NCBI RefSeq assembly: GCF_002896875.1
Contig: NZ_CP023278.1
Location: forward strand, 2,108,001 to 2,172,000
Direction: 5' to 3'
Length of the DNA stretch: 64,000 bases
Source: Nostoc sp. CENA543
GTDB lineage: Bacteria; Cyanobacteriota; Cyanobacteriia; Cyanobacteriales; Nostocaceae
This document shows positions 55,151 to 64,000 of the stretch, one piece after another. Position numbers and translations under genes: made by a program. The notes under the pieces were generated by a model that was not told where the DNA came from, searched no databases, and was given only the letters and a program-made list of their open reading frames with translations. Each line of letters starts with the position of its first letter. Position 1 is the first letter of the stretch.

Positions 55151-56419
55151 TTAGCGATCGCGTGCTATTCCAGTCGTCAAACTTCCTCTGTAGGGAATGT
55201 TGTTTTGTGGTTCTTCTCCGTTTACACCAAAAACATCAATTTGGGTAATTTGACCATTAGAATTAATCACTGAACCACTAGCATTATTACCACTTAATCC
55301 GGCATTATTAGACACACCTGTATTCCCATCGATGGTGATAGTTCTCTGGTCAAAATCTACGTTAATATTTCTAGGAGAATTAGGATTATTGTCAGGAATA
55401 AATATTGCGGTGTTGTTGGATGTTTTATAAAATGTCCCAGTGACGACATTGGGGTTAATAATTCTTACGGAAACACCAGGACGAGGATTTAAATCTCCTT
55501 CTGTACCGTTCAGTGCGTCGGCGAGAAATGTTCTAGTAAATCCTCTAAATCTTTGAGCTTGATTTTTGAGTGCGGCTAAGGTTTCTCTTCTTACTGCTTT
55601 GAGGGTTTCTTGTACTGGTGTTGATTCTTGCGCGACTAAATTTTCTTGTCCTGGCCCTAACCCAGAAGTTAACGAAACTGTTTTATAGAAAGCTTGTAAA
55701 TCAAATTCTTGGGGATTACCAACTATCCCATTTCTCACAGCTACAGTTTGACCACCTTTCAAAGCGACTGTTTTCTTCTCTTTTTGATCAGATATTTTAA
55801 TATCTCCATCTGTTAGAGCAAAAACTTGTGTTGTATTGCGTTCTTTGTTATGTATCACCATAACTGCACTAGCTTTTTGTGCTGGTGTATATAAATCGTT
55901 ATCTTGGCTAATTTTCAAGTTTTTATTACTAGCAACAAGACGGTTTGGGTTTTGGGCTAATGCTGGTTTTGGTGCGATAATATTAATCTTAGTTTCTGGT
56001 GTTTCTAAGGCAGTTCCTACACTTCCTGGTGGACTTAATATGAGTGCTGTACCATCATCTAATTTAAATATCATTTCATTCAAAGCAATCAGATTACGCA
56101 GTTTAAACCGCCGTAATCCAGGCTCAAAACGAAATACACTACTTTGGTCTACCCTAATTAAAGATTGATCATTAAAAAATAATTGGGCTTCTGAACTTGC
56201 TCCTGTTTTAACTGCATCTTTAGGAACGATGACATCTTTCAGTTCTGCACGCCTGTGTGTTTGATTGTGCAGGATGAGTTCAACAATTTTAATAACTTTA
56301 TAAACTTCTGCGCGAGTCAGTGGTTTATCTGTTTGGGCTAAACCTGGGTTTATCCAACTGTAGGTGAGTAATGCACTGAGAATTAATGTTTGATGTAATG
56401 ACCAATTTCGCCACTTCAT
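55151..56419 (-). CDS. FecR-domain protein
   Basis: The 422-residue protein has a signal peptide (about 1-28, ending PGLAQ) and a FecR domain at about 55-150 (GASSEAQLFFNDQSLIRVDQSS in part, then FRFEPG). A linker and a Asn/Gly-rich C-terminal region (NNAGLSGNNASGSVIN) follow. In this form it is probably an exported surface or periplasmic protein, not a sigma-factor regulator, since there is no membrane-anchored anti-sigma part and no sigma factor gene nearby. It is upstream of the porin on the same strand. Confidence 0.85.
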   Translation of the reverse strand: MKWRNWSLHQTLILSALLTYSWINPGLAQTDKPLTRAEVYKVIKIVELILHNQTHRRAELKDVIVPKDAVKTGASSEAQLFFNDQSLIRVDQSSVFRFEPGLRRFKLRNLIALNEMIFKLDDGTALILSPPGSVGTALETPETKINIIAPKPALAQNPNRLVASNKNLKISQDNDLYTPAQKASAVMVIHNKERNTTQVFALTDGDIKISDQKEKKTVALKGGQTVAVRNGIVGNPQEFDLQAFYKTVSLTSGLGPGQENLVAQESTPVQETLKAVRRETLAALKNQAQRFRGFTRTFLADALNGTEGDLNPRPGVSVRIINPNVVTGTFYKTSNNTAIFIPDNNPNSPRNINVDFDQRTITIDGNTGVSNNAGLSGNNASGSVINSNGQITQIDVFGVNGEEPQNNIPYRGSLTTGIARDR

Positions 56420-56689
56420 CTTCTTTTACCTTGAATGATTGTTAAATATACTGATGCTGACTATAGTTTAGACTACATAGATTTTCACAAACTTTCCTCA
56501 ATCTTTATATTACGTTTAATTAAATTGGAAAATTGGGGCAGAACTAGTGACCAATTCGCAATGGACTAACGTCCCGCTAAGTTGGTGCAGTCTCTCGTAG
56601 AGAAGACAGCAATTAATCAATCCTGACTTGGCATGGGTTTTTGGGTTTGGGTCTGTACCAGAATTTGAGTAAATTGGTATAAGGACTAA

Positions 56690-56795
56690 TGACTAATGAC
56701 TATTGACTAATGACTAATGACTAATGACTAATGACTAATGACTATTGACTAATGACTAATGACTATTGACTAATGACTATTAACTATTGACTACC
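56690..56795. repeat. Short tandem heptamer repeat (AATGACT)n
   Basis: Consecutive TAATGAC/TATTGAC units, the classical STRR of heterocystous cyanobacteria. A similar array, inverted, is at 62448-62570. Confidence 0.9.
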
Positions 56796-56800
56796 TAAAT

Positions 56801-56824
56801 AAAAACCCCTGGGTGTTCCAGGGG
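56801..56824 (-). terminator. Rho-independent terminator of trpC
   Basis: On the minus strand CCCCTGG-AACAC-CCAGGGG forms a perfect seven-base stem directly followed by TTTTTATTT. It lies 120 bp past the trpC stop. Confidence 0.9.
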
Positions 56825-56943
56825 TCAGGGTTTCGCTGAGATAAGTAATGGTTACTACAATTTATCTAGAAGTAATTCCTGATTCAGCCGCAAAAATTTT
56901 CCGTCATTTTTCGATTTCCCAGCAAAATAGATACCCCATAGTT

Positions 56944-57783
56944 CTACACCCCTTTCAATAACAGCTGCACAGCTTTTTCGATATCGGTTTCCTTCATCAA
57001 AGATTCTCCGACGATGACTGCATTAGCACCTGCTTGCTTGACTAGTGATAGGTCAGCGTGGGTGTATAGTCCTGATTCTACGACTATGATGATACCCCAG
57101 TCTTGTAATTGCGATCGCCTTTGAGCAAGTATGTTTTGAGTGGTACTCAAATCAATGGAGAAGTCTGCGAGGCTTTGGTTGTTAATACTGATGATGCGGA
57201 CATCTTCTAGCTTCAGCACTCTATCTAGTTCTACTAAGGTATGTACTTCTACTACAGCATTCATTCCCAAATAGTGAATGATGCGTAAAAAGTCCTGTAT
57301 TTCCCTATCTGTGAGGATGGAAGCCATCAGCAAGATTGCGTCTGCACCGGCGGCGCGTGCTAAATAAATTTGGCAGGGATCAATGACAAATTCTTTACAT
57401 AGTAAGGGTAATGTAATGCGTTTGCGAAGGATGCGTAAAATTTCAAAGCTGCCATGAAAAAAGCATCTGTCGGTAATTACGGAAATACAAGCTGCACCAC
57501 CTCTTTCATAGGCTTGGGCGATCGCGATAGGATCAAAGTCAGTACGGATGATTCCACGTCTGGGTGAGGCTTTTTGAATTTCTGCAATCAGGCTGGGTTT
57601 ATGGAGATTTTGTTGTAAAGCAGTGCAGAAGTCTCGGACGGTTGGCGCAGCTGTTAACTGGCGTTGTAGGGATGCTAAAGACATTTGTTGGTGTAGCTGA
57701 GATACTTCTTGCTTTTTCTGCCAAACAATCTCTCTGAGCATTGGTTGTAAACTGGTGATGTTAACGGCACTAACTGGGTACAT
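56944..57783 (-). CDS. trpC: Indole-3-glycerol phosphate synthase
   Basis: The 279-residue TIM-barrel enzyme closes the indole ring in tryptophan synthesis. It has LIAEIQKASPRRG with the catalytic lysine, LCKEFVIDPCQIYLARAAGADAILL in part, and VVESGLYTHADL near the end. Length is standard. It is apart from trpF, as usual in cyanobacteria; paralogues are common in Nostoc-type genomes, so it may be one of two. Confidence 0.94.
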   Translation of the reverse strand: MYPVSAVNITSLQPMLREIVWQKKQEVSQLHQQMSLASLQRQLTAAPTVRDFCTALQQNLHKPSLIAEIQKASPRRGIIRTDFDPIAIAQAYERGGAACISVITDRCFFHGSFEILRILRKRITLPLLCKEFVIDPCQIYLARAAGADAILLMASILTDREIQDFLRIIHYLGMNAVVEVHTLVELDRVLKLEDVRIISINNQSLADFSIDLSTTQNILAQRRSQLQDWGIIIVVESGLYTHADLSLVKQAGANAVIVGESLMKETDIEKAVQLLLKGV

Positions 57784-57827
57784 TTTCCAAATTTAAAATA
57801 GCAGAACTCTGACGAACTAGGTTAATT

Positions 57828-57986
57828 TTGGATTTTAGATTTTAGATTTTAGATTGACCCCGACCACTCCTTAGATGTGGTACTTGGATAATTTGGATTG
57901 ACTGTTTTCTCTGCGAGAGGCTACGCCATCGTACAGGAAATGAACAAAAAAACATCAATCCAAAATCCAAAATTTAAAATCTAAAA
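57828..57986. repeat. GATTTTA repeats flanking a short unique region
   Basis: GATTTTAGATTTTAGATTTTAGATT at 57828-57855 (described, not continued) and AATCCAAAATTTAAAATCTAAAATTC-type repeats at 57957-57986 form loose inverted blocks between trpC and the HetP-like gene. Confidence 0.6.
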
Positions 57987-58016
57987 TTCGGAGGTTTTTC
58001 TCCTTACATCCTGTCA

Positions 58017-58319
58017 TTAAACATAGTGTTCTATATCCACTACCCTTTGATTTGGCATCCAGCTTGATTGCAGACGAAAAATTTCTTGATTCTCTGATGT
58101 TTGGGTGTTTACTTTTTTGTTTAAACAGTTGTTTTTCAGCAATCGGATATAAGTGCGATATGGCATATATTCCATAGGATTATAGCCGAAGAACCGTAGC
58201 AGTAAAACGCAAGCCCAGGAGTACTTTCCAGCAATAATGGCTTTGATAATCTGTTCTATTTGTTCGTTATTTATTTTTTTGACATTCTGTGAATGACAAC
58301 TGGTGTTTTGTTGATACAT
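58017..58319 (-). CDS. HetP-family protein
   Basis: The 100-residue protein has the HetP core: [20 protein letters not shown] followed by [20 protein letters not shown]. HetP and its paralogues act at the commitment step of heterocyst differentiation in Anabaena. This copy has a short N-terminus and an unrelated-looking C-terminal 30 residues, so it is probably one of the HetP paralogues, not HetP itself. It faces a 1.6-kb stretch without a convincing gene, room for complex regulation. Confidence 0.78.
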   Translation of the reverse strand: MYQQNTSCHSQNVKKINNEQIEQIIKAIIAGKYSWACVLLLRFFGYNPMEYMPYRTYIRLLKNNCLNKKVNTQTSENQEIFRLQSSWMPNQRVVDIEHYV

Positions 58320-59957
58320 ATTTTTCCCTGATGATGATTCAGTCTTGATTGCAAGACTTTTTTAAAAGATGGTCAGATAAAGTGCTGTTAGATACCTGTA
58401 TATCTTTGTTGTGTATAAGATATACAGAATTGAATCTTTATAAAATTGCTGAACTTGGTTTTGTTGATAGTTTGATGCACACCATAGTTTTATTTAACCC
58501 ATCCAATTGTTTTGGAAATTACATTATGGAATTGTCAAATACTATGGACTTTTTATGGTAGATGCTTATTCCCGCTACTTCGGTTATTTGCTGCTTTTAT
58601 GTGAAGAATTGTCTTATTGGCTGCATACAACCTGTGGTTTGATGATGATGTTAGCTGACTTTTTGTGATTTTAAGTAGATGGATAAAGGGTATTTTTCAC
58701 TGCTGGTCAGCATTCCTGTCTATCATTTAGTGTAGTGTTCATTTTTTCCTCAGTGAGTCGGGGAGATATATAGAATATCTCCAAAGGTTAGATGAGAACT
58801 TGAATTGCAAATCATAGGATGATTTGTGTGGTATGTGGAACGGAGTATAGCGTTTTAACATACCTTACCGGAGAGTTTGCTTGAGAGCTTCCTGATTTAG
58901 CTTGTTTCCCTATCTCAATCACTATCTCAACTCAAAAATTTTGACACTACAGCACAGGTGAATCAGCAAATTGCTGCAAATAGTTCTTGAAAATAGGAGT
59001 GGATTTCACTATTTAGTATTTTTATCTGCTGAATAAATATCTATCTAGCTAACTCAACTCCTAAAAATGAACCGTTTTGCAGAAGCAGCTTCTTTGCTAA
59101 GATTACTCAATCTTGTGCAGTAGATATATGATTATTATTTTGCTAGATATATCTTTTTTTTCGTTTTTGGATTACCGTTAATTTTTGTCTCTAATGGAGG
59201 GTAAATATTGGCGGCAAGCAATTATACCATTATTTATAACAAGAAAATAAACTTATGTTTTGAATATCAGTAAAAAAATATAACTGAGATTGAATATCTT
59301 GAATATTTTGTGGTTGTCAGTTCTATTTATTTAGCAATTCATTACTGTTTTTTTAAGGCTAAATTTTTCTCAATTTTAATTATCAATATTTTATGTATAG
59401 CAAAATACATTTTGGCTTAATATTTTCTATTGCTTAAGATAGATGACTCAGCTTAACTCAACTATATAGCCTCAAAAATGTACTTCTCACGGCAGATGAC
59501 TGGGTGTATTCTTATGTAGTTTAATCTCTGTGAAGAAGAAATTAACATTATTTTGTATCTTCTAAAACTCATCTATGATTGGTGAGATTGCCATTTTTTG
59601 TGATTCGGAAACACACAGAGGTGCTTATCTTTATTATTTGAAATAATATGCTAAATTTATTTTCAGATTTGTTGACTGTCTCTTGAAAAGAGGGAAAATA
59701 AAACTGATTAGCAAACAATCATAATCAATAAATTTAAATTTAAAAATACAAATGGTTTTGCCATATATATTTCAAGCATCATTAAACTTTGGTAAAGATA
59801 TTAAGATTTTTGTGTCATATAAATGACAAGATTGACATATTGGATATACATTTTATTTGTGATATATCTCTTTAAAGATAATTATTTTTTCTTTGTTATC
59901 AAAACTTTAGTAGATTTTAGTGATTTGTTACCGAACACAACTATTGGTGATGAAAAA
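58320..59957. other. 1.6-kb AT-rich region without a convincing gene
   Basis: A 70-codon frame at 58349 (plus) and the 45 codons upstream of the response-regulator start have no family resemblance or ribosome site. The DNA is very AT-rich and contains no repeat that I recognise. It may hold long regulatory leaders for the divergent HetP-like and response regulator genes, or small RNAs. Confidence 0.5.
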
Positions 59958-60560
59958 ATGATACAAGAATCATCGATAACAATCCTTGTAATTGAAGATG
60001 AAACTGATACTCGCAATCTGTTTTTAAATATTTTAGAGTCGGAAGGTTTTGAAACAATTGGTGCTGAAAACGGTGCTGAGGGAATTAAGCAAGCACAAAA
60101 ACATTTACCAGACCTAATTATTTGTGACATTATCATGCCCGACATGGACGGATATGATGTTTTAAACAATCTGCGTCAAGATCCTGTAACAGCCATTATT
60201 CCCTTTATTTTTCTGACTGGTAGTGATGATAAGGCAGCTATCCGTAAGGGAATGGAATTAGGTGCTGACGACTATATTACCAAACCCTCGACGATAGAAG
60301 AGTTACTAAGAGCGATCGCAGTGCGTTTAGAAAAGCAAGCTTTATTTAAATACTTGTATGCGGGTAAATCTCAGCTAAATCCTGAGTCTCTGGTGCTTGA
60401 GCCTGAGTTTGTATTCCCACATTGGTCACAAGTTAAGGTTGTGAAGCAGTTGTCAAGGGGATTTGAGAAGGTGGTTGAAAGAAAAATTCAGGTGAACCAC
60501 GTTGTTTCTCAGGGAAGGGGGCAACGATTAGCTTCATGTTCGGTTTTCGCTGTCGTTTAA
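59958..60560 (+). pseudogene. Response regulator receiver protein, truncated by IS4-family element
   Basis: From ATG 59958 a complete receiver domain is seen: LVIEDETDTR (acidic pocket), LIICDIIMPDMDG with the phospho-acceptor Asp, FLTGSD and ADDYITKPS. After about residue 135 (KQALFKYLY) the frame reads on into the transposase gene region on the other strand (from 60433) and stops at 60560. The native C-terminus, whether a short tail or an output domain, is therefore missing. The receiver may still fold and be phosphorylated. The ORF also extends upstream to 59823, but those codons look non-coding. Confidence 0.8.
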
Positions 60561-61860
60561 CAATACCTAAATCTTGATTGTCAGGAGATGCAAAATATTT
60601 GATAGGGTCAGTTGCCTTACCGTTTTGATGAGCAACATAAAAATGATATAAACCGCGATAAATCATCTCTAAAGAAATGGAATCAAAAGGTAAAGAAAGT
60701 TCGTCGGCTACTGCATCACCTAAATCGACCAACACAGCATAAAATAACCAAGTACCCCAAATCTGCAATTGAACACCGTTCATTGAACCAGTCCATAAAT
60801 AACTTAAACCTAAAAGTCGCTTTACAGTATTAAAAGCATCTTCAATTCTCCATCTTCGGCGATACAAATCAGCCACAACATAGGGTGGTAGAACTGTAGG
60901 GTCAAGCACACTCGTTAAATAAGAATGCCATGTCTTGCCTGAACGAATTTCAACTAGACGTAGAGTAACAAAGGGAGTCTTCTTTGTGCCAGAACCAATA
61001 CGTATCAGACGGTCACGTAAAGAGAAGCTATCTGTAAACACTTGCTGGACATAAATTGCTGCTCCCTTTTTTAACCGGGTTATGAAGTTCACATTCTGAG
61101 CAATTAGTTGTAGCCAGAAATTAAAGTGGTAAAATCCTCTATCTAATAAAAGCAGAGTCTTGGGAGTAACTAAATTTAAAATATCTGCTTCAAACTTTGT
61201 ATCAGCAGTTCTAGGATTCTCACAAAACCATATTTCTACAGGTAGCAGATTTTTTAAATCTATGACTGTGCCAATTTTTCCGGCTAATTTACCTTGAGGT
61301 GCGTCTTTTAAGCTCTCAAGTTTCTGAAACAATGCTTCCAAGATTGAACAGTCTACTATCCATATCTTTTCAAATTTCGTCAAAGTAAATTGAACACTTT
61401 GAGGAATTTTACGTTGAGTTCTTCTTTGCCAAGAAGCTTGTAAATGTGGCAATAAATCTTTAAATACTTTCTCAAATAATTGAGCCGGAAAAGTTAAAAA
61501 CCGTTGAGATATTGCTTGCTGGCTAACCTCAAGGGGTCTACACCACAAAAACCCTTCCCTTGATAACATCCTTGTCAGTTCCGTGACTCCTGCAACATCA
61601 CGCCAGAGTAGAGTTAGCACCGCCGCCACCATTAATGGTAAGTTGAGAATCCTATCTCTTAATCCCAGTTGCCGATAGTAATTTTCTTGGGATGTAATGG
61701 CTGGTGTTAATAATGCCGACAGATGCGATGCTATTACTTCGTCTTCCACCATCGGCCGTTGCTTCTTTTTGGCATGATCTCGATTGATTTTACGGCTGCT
61801 ACTCACGGTTTTTACAATCGCTCAATTACTTGTCTTAACTGAGTTTCACATAATTTTTTC
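60430..61860. mobile_element. IS4-family insertion sequence (ends approximate)
   Basis: A complete transposase gene lies here. I could not fix the terminal repeats: TGTGAAGCAGTTGTCAAG near 60440 and, inverted, TGTGAAACTCAGTTAAGACA near 61850 are only loosely alike, and no clear target duplication was found. The insertion has cut the end of the response regulator. Confidence 0.7.
60433..61806 (-). CDS. IS4-family transposase
   Basis: This 457-residue DDE transposase has D152 (IWIVDCS), D222 (LLLLDRGFY) and E322, the last inside the YREK signature of the IS4 family, Y315-x2-R318-x3-E322-x6-K329 (YRRRWRIEDAFNTVK). It appears full length and without frameshift, so the element may be active. It lies opposite in strand to the response regulator it interrupts. 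Confidence 0.93.
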   Translation of the reverse strand: MSSSRKINRDHAKKKQRPMVEDEVIASHLSALLTPAITSQENYYRQLGLRDRILNLPLMVAAVLTLLWRDVAGVTELTRMLSREGFLWCRPLEVSQQAISQRFLTFPAQLFEKVFKDLLPHLQASWQRRTQRKIPQSVQFTLTKFEKIWIVDCSILEALFQKLESLKDAPQGKLAGKIGTVIDLKNLLPVEIWFCENPRTADTKFEADILNLVTPKTLLLLDRGFYHFNFWLQLIAQNVNFITRLKKGAAIYVQQVFTDSFSLRDRLIRIGSGTKKTPFVTLRLVEIRSGKTWHSYLTSVLDPTVLPPYVVADLYRRRWRIEDAFNTVKRLLGLSYLWTGSMNGVQLQIWGTWLFYAVLVDLGDAVADELSLPFDSISLEMIYRGLYHFYVAHQNGKATDPIKYFASPDNQDLGIVKRQRKPNMKLIVAPFPEKQRGSPEFFFQPPSQIPLTTASQP

Positions 61861-61914
61861 TGTTAGGAAATCCTACTTTCAAACCTGCTGATAATGATAA
61901 TCAAATATTGGGGT

Positions 61915-61949
61915 GGGGAAGGAGGGCAGCGACGCTGCCCTCCTTCCCC
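61915..61949. repeat. Perfect hairpin with 16-bp arms
   Basis: GGGGAAGGAGGGCAGC (61915-61930) and GCTGCCCTCCTTCCCC (61934-61949) are separated by GAC. There is no T-run next to it, so it is more likely a dispersed repeat than a terminator. Confidence 0.8.
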
Positions 61950-62043
61950 TTACACCCGATTATCATTCTTATGCAGCAATATTTATGTACAAGGATGTAT
62001 TGACGAAATTCACTTATTTCTAACTTGTGGCAAATGTTAGCCG

Positions 62044-62106
62044 GTAGGGGCGGGTTCTTTGAGAAATTTACACTTTCAAACACATATTTTGGTTAAACCC
62101 GCCCGT
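62044..62106. repeat. 63-bp MITE-like element, copy B
   Basis: GTAGGGGCGGGTTC at one end and GTTAAACCCGCCCG at the other. It is the inverted relative of 31656-31720. Confidence 0.75.
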
Positions 62107-62109
62107 GAA

Positions 62110-62439
62110 TTAGTCATTAGTCGTTTTTTCTTTGGTGAAGCTTTGGAATAGTAGTTGTATTCCTAGAGCGAGTAAACCAATGGCTACTATAGTAAATACT
62201 CCAGATCCCAAGGCGACGATACCCACCACCAGGGTACGAACGGCGGAGGTAATTTTGATGACTAGTTGGTTATCAGAAGTGATAGGTTTTTGAGCGAAGG
62301 TTGTAGCGATCGCAATCATGAGAGAATATGAGCCATATCCCATCACTCCAGAAATAATTGACCCTGTAAGACAGCGTAACGGACTAGCTGTAACTTGTGT
62401 GTTTGTATCTGTGGTTGGTGTCGTGTTTTGTTCTGTCAT
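62110..62439 (-). CDS. DUF3082 membrane protein
   Basis: The 109-residue protein has a Thr-rich N-terminus and two or three hydrophobic helices (about 25-48 and 70-98: VVGIVALGSGVFTIVAIGLL). The pattern and position after ispE fit the cyanobacterial DUF3082 family of unknown function. It is separated from ispE by an STRR array, but runs on the same strand. Confidence 0.75.
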   Translation of the reverse strand: MTEQNTTPTTDTNTQVTASPLRCLTGSIISGVMGYGSYSLMIAIATTFAQKPITSDNQLVIKITSAVRTLVVGIVALGSGVFTIVAIGLLALGIQLLFQSFTKEKTTND

Positions 62440-62447
62440 AAGTTAGT

Positions 62448-62570
62448 TATTAGTCAATGGTCAATAGTCAATAGTCAATAGTCATTAGTCATTAGTCATT
62501 AGTCATTAGTCAATAGTCAATAGTCAATAGTCATTAGTCAATAGTCAATAGTCATTACTCATTACTCAGC
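62448..62570. repeat. Short tandem heptamer repeat (AGTCATT/AGTCAAT)n
   Basis: About 15 units between ispE and the DUF3082 gene; the inverse of the array at 56690-56795. Confidence 0.9.
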
Positions 62571-62572
62571 AC

Positions 62573-63517
62573 TCAAGCCACCTGAATTCCCTGTGCAATT
62601 GTGCGCGTCACGAATAATTCTAAATCTTCGTCGGGAATTGCTTCTCTAATTTGTAACTTAACTTGTTCTGCTTCCGCTTGAGATGCACAGATAGCAAAGA
62701 CTGAAGGGCCAGAACCAGACATCATTGTTCCGATAACACCGGCTTGAGCTGCAAATAGTTCTCGTAGTTGTGTAACTTGGGGATAGGCGGGTAAGACTAC
62801 ACGCTCTAAATCATTGTGCAGTTGTTGAGATATTTCTGTGGCATTTTTATCTAAGATAGCTTTAACCATTGCACTGGAATGAACGGCGGCGGCTCGTGCT
62901 GCTAAGTCGTTGGTATCTTTGAGATAGCTACTACCATACTCTTGACGATAGGTTTTATATGCCCAAGCTGTGGATACTTCGAGACTACGATATTTAGCTA
63001 ATACTATATATATATGATCTAAACTCGGCAGGGGTGCAAGTTGTTCTCCTCTTCCTGTGGCGATGACTGTCCCACCTGCAATGCAAAATGGGATATCTGA
63101 GCCGAGTGTCGCACCAAGTTCTTCAAGTTCTGATTGAGTTAGTCCTAAGTTCCAAAGTAAATCTATTCCAACTAGAACTGCTGCTGCATTGGTTGAACCT
63201 CCAGCCAAGCCGGCTGCTACTGGTATGTACTTGTGGAGGGTGATATCAACTCCACCGTATTTAGCGAAGGCTTCGGGAAATTTTTTCGCCATGAGTTCGG
63301 CGGCGCGATATACAAGATTACTTTTATCTGTTGGGACTTGGGGATGGTTGCAATGTACTTGAATAGTTTCACTGCTAATAGATTTTATTTCAATTTTGTC
63401 GGCGAGGTCGATACTCTGCATGATCATGACTAATTCATGATAACCATCTGGTCTGTCGCCGATGATTTCTAAATACAAGTTGATTTTGGCGGGAGCAATT
63501 AAAGTGTAACTACGCAT
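62573..63517 (-). CDS. ispE: 4-diphosphocytidyl-2-C-methyl-D-erythritol kinase
   Basis: The 314-residue GHMP kinase catalyses the ATP-dependent fourth step of the MEP isoprenoid pathway. It has PAKINLYLEI at the start, PVAAGLAGGSTNAAAVL as the ATP-binding motif and MMSGSGPSVFA near the end. ATG 63517 (MRSYTLIAPAK) is preferred to the frame's 63535, which reads through repeat DNA. It is downstream of rsmA by 41 bp, the common cyanobacterial order. Confidence 0.96.
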   Translation of the reverse strand: MRSYTLIAPAKINLYLEIIGDRPDGYHELVMIMQSIDLADKIEIKSISSETIQVHCNHPQVPTDKSNLVYRAAELMAKKFPEAFAKYGGVDITLHKYIPVAAGLAGGSTNAAAVLVGIDLLWNLGLTQSELEELGATLGSDIPFCIAGGTVIATGRGEQLAPLPSLDHIYIVLAKYRSLEVSTAWAYKTYRQEYGSSYLKDTNDLAARAAAVHSSAMVKAILDKNATEISQQLHNDLERVVLPAYPQVTQLRELFAAQAGVIGTMMSGSGPSVFAICASQAEAEQVKLQIREAIPDEDLELFVTRTIAQGIQVA

Positions 63518-63519
63518 GA

Positions 63520-63548
63520 TCAATTCAAAATTCAAAATTCAAAATTAA
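63520..63548. repeat. AATTCAA tandem repeat between rsmA and ispE
   Basis: Three to four TCAAAAT/TTCAAAA units, the same type as at the end of cas6. Confidence 0.75.
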
Positions 63549-63558
63549 AGAGTGGGGA

Positions 63559-64000
63559 CTACTTTTGGGTTTCCCAGTCAACTATCAACAAGTTGGCTAA
63601 TTCTACCCATTGCTGTGTGCTGATGTCTTCAGCTCTGGCTTGGGGGTTTATATTTAATTGTTCCAGTAATTGACCCAGGCGATCGCGATCAATAACAGAT
63701 TGCAGGTTATTTCTTAGCATTTTGCGTTTTGCACCAAAGCCTAACTTAACTAAGTTCTCCAATTTTTTGGGGTCGTTAGCTGGTGTTTCTATTTGTCGGG
63801 GACGCAACCTAACAACGGCGGAATCTACTTTTGGTGGTGGATAAAATGCGCTGGCGGGGACATGACAAATTAACTCACACTCAGCTAAATATTGAACTCT
63901 CACTGATAATGCGCCAAAGGTTTTTGAGCCGGCTTTAGCATATAATCTTTCCGCGACTTCCTTCTGAATTAGTAACACGATTGACTCAAAAGGTGTGGGG
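63559..64000 (-). CDS. rsmA: 16S rRNA dimethyladenosine transferase, 3' part
   Basis: The frame is open through the window edge (TPFESIVLLIQKEVAERL reads up to 64000), so only the C-terminal 146 residues or so are present. QKEVAERL and the PPPKVDSAVVRL motif are diagnostic for KsgA/RsmA, which dimethylates two adenines at the 3' end of 16S rRNA. The SAM-binding half is outside the window. A GTG at 63978 is only an internal codon. Confidence 0.95.
   Translation of the reverse strand, partial: PTPFESIVLLIQKEVAERLYAKAGSKTFGALSVRVQYLAECELICHVPASAFYPPPKVDSAVVRLRPRQIETPANDPKKLENLVKLGFGAKRKMLRNNLQSVIDRDRLGQLLEQLNINPQARAEDISTQQWVELANLLIVDWETQK

Larger units (their letters stand above)
56420..56943. 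other. Gap with long heptamer array and trpC terminator
   Basis: No gene is seen. 56690-56795 is an array of AATGACT heptamers (with ATTGACT variants), more than ten units. The trpC terminator follows at 56801-56824. The FecR promoter should be in 56420-56560. Confidence 0.6.
61807..62109. other. Gap with strong hairpin and MITE-like copy B
   Basis: No gene is seen. It includes the right part of the IS, a perfect 16-bp hairpin at 61915-61949 and the MITE-like element at 62044-62106. Confidence 0.6.

Noticed and set aside
58349-58561. 70-codon plus-strand frame
   Set aside because: No ribosome site, no recognisable domain, AT-rich DNA in which such frames are expected by chance.
60430-60470. 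Exact left end of the IS4-family element
   Set aside because: Loose matches between the two sides could not be confirmed and no target duplication was found by eye.
61915-61949. Strong hairpin as a transcription terminator
   Set aside because: No T-run on either side and no gene ends close by in the right orientation; more like a dispersed repeat.

Overview
The window is from a filamentous, heterocyst-type cyanobacterium close to Anabaena/Nostoc. The signs are many GCGATCGC (HIP1) sites, photosystem I psaK genes, the cyanobacterial alkane pair (aldehyde-deformylating oxygenase and acyl-ACP reductase), a HetP-type protein, an SLH/OprB porin, and abundant short tandem repeats between genes. 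Identifications come from reading the translated sequence; no database search was possible.

Layout. 1-7154: a uridine phosphorylase-like gene, a small gene broken by an in-frame amber codon, a LysR regulator, and a divergent short-chain dehydrogenase (SDR) split by a 3926-bp Tn552/Tn5053-type transposon (resolvase, DDE transposase and AAA ATPase between 255-bp inverted repeats, with a 6-bp target duplication). 7246-19566: a complete subtype I-D CRISPR-Cas locus. It has an 18-repeat array, a structured leader, and cas2, cas1, cas4, cas6, csc1, csc2, cas10d and cas3' in one minus-strand operon, with a divergent WYL regulator. 19605-27000: a Uma2 protein, a tRNA-Lys, a PAS/GAF histidine kinase, a two-partner-secretion exoprotein, a small cysteine-tailed protein and a sugar ABC permease. 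27303-38000: a conserved cyanobacterial core block with ado, aar, accA, an SDR, folE, trpF, two psaK genes, a site-2 protease, an HD hydrolase, a lipoate ligase-like protein and a YbjN protein.

38090-49280: an accessory stretch. It holds two Rieske oxygenases, a HigBA-type toxin-antitoxin pair, divergent Mn/Zn ABC transporter genes without a permease, an esterase, a TetR regulator with a transposase-like zinc ribbon at its C-terminus, and an AT-rich McrBC-like pair. In that pair a TPR-bearing McrB-type AAA protein carries an in-frame ochre stop before its last 95 codons and is followed by a DUF2357-type nuclease. 49398-64000: a ChlH/CobN-family giant chelatase subunit, an iron-uptake-type porin, a FecR-domain protein, trpC, a HetP-like gene, about 1.6 kb without a convincing gene, a response regulator cut short by an IS4-family element, a DUF3082 protein, ispE and the 3' part of rsmA.

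How the genes work together: the I-D locus is a self-sufficient adaptive immune system. The McrBC-like pair is a likely second defence module, possibly inactive because of its stop codon. Ado and Aar turn acyl-ACP into alkanes next to accA, which supplies malonyl-CoA. Two genes are split by mobile elements and two more by in-frame stops, so this stretch shows clear gene decay and movement. Intergenic tandem repeats have run into several coding ends.
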